Below, one piece after another: positions 34,945-34,997 of a DNA stretch of 34,997 bases. The stretch is from Novosphingobium sp. Lineage in GTDB: Bacteria > Pseudomonadota > Alphaproteobacteria > Sphingomonadales > Sphingomonadaceae. The notes under the pieces were generated by a model. That model saw only the letters and a program-made list of their open reading frames with translations. It was not told the DNA's origin and ran no database searches. The stretch spans positions 1 to 34,997 of the forward strand of contig NZ_JAIXPP010000018.1 in the NCBI RefSeq assembly GCF_027486195.1. The letters run 5' to 3'. How positions within the stretch are numbered: position 1 is the first letter of the stretch; each line of letters opens with the position of its first letter. The position numbers and the translations under genes are program-made.

Positions 34945-34997
34945 TTAGAGCTTGCCGTCCGAAGCGTTGTTCATCTGGGTCGAAACCAGGTTGAACG
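34945..34997 (-). CDS. Partial gene, C-terminus only, unidentified
   Basis: The last 53 bases encode, on the minus strand, the end of a protein reading FNLVSTQMNNASDGKL followed by a TAA. The rest lies beyond the right edge. A strong terminator begins 25 bases after the stop, which supports a real gene ending here. The sequence does not match the usual end of SdhA, the gene that often precedes sdhB, and I do not recognise it. Confidence 0.6.
   Translation of the reverse strand, partial: FNLVSTQMNNASDGKL

Overview
The window comes from a high-GC alphaproteobacterium, most likely Novosphingobium or a close relative in the Sphingomonadales. This is inferred from the recA tail followed two genes later by alaS, the sphingomonad-style exosortase A (XrtA) exopolysaccharide locus, frequent TTG/GTG starts and dense ATGA gene overlaps. 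No tRNA, rRNA, CRISPR array, insertion sequence or phage gene was seen.

Layout. (1) Positions 1-10811 hold housekeeping and general metabolic genes: the recA 3' end with a strong terminator, a glutathione-S-transferase-like protein, a class I methyltransferase, alaS, a convergent Kef-type cation/proton antiporter, a secreted S9 peptidase, glutaminase and thioredoxin reductase. (2) Positions 10950-13769 (minus strand) are the first exosortase-A-associated operon: an acyltransferase-like protein, a free-standing acyl carrier protein, hydrolase 2 and hydrolase 1. (3) Positions 13817-16591 (plus) diverge from it and encode an AMP-forming ligase and a PLP-dependent decarboxylase. (4) Positions 16794-29626 (plus) form a long, tightly packed export and polymer operon: export lipoprotein, chain-length protein, tyrosine autokinase, beta-barrel protein, ExeA-like ATPase, polysaccharide deacetylase, FemAB-like protein, glycosyltransferase, exosortase A fused to an EpsI-like domain, and an asparagine-synthase-like amidotransferase. 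(5) Positions 29708-31996 encode a CHASE2 / degenerate GGDEF / EAL membrane protein. (6) Positions 31997-32287 are noncoding apart from a short, well-positioned reading frame, MLWHWLFK, with two Trp codons, followed by two hairpins and a U-tract. It looks like an orphan Trp leader or small RNA, because no plus-strand gene lies downstream. (7) Positions 32288-34695 (minus) are sdhB, a hotdog thioesterase-like gene and zapE. They are separated by a terminator from a gene that runs off the right edge.

How the genes work together. The export lipoprotein, chain-length protein and kinase are the usual parts of a Wza/Wzc-type capsule or exopolysaccharide exporter. The deacetylase, glycosyltransferase and amidotransferase modify or build the polymer. 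Exosortase A is expected to cut PEP-CTERM-tagged proteins at the inner membrane and release them toward this polymer. The ligase, decarboxylase, carrier protein, acyltransferase and hydrolases look like a small-molecule activation and transfer route of unknown product. It is the least understood part of the system and the best place to look for undescribed biochemistry. The adjacent EAL protein suggests c-di-GMP control. No PEP-CTERM substrate, initiating sugar-phosphate transferase, Wzx flippase or Wzy polymerase lies in the window, so the pathway must be completed elsewhere.
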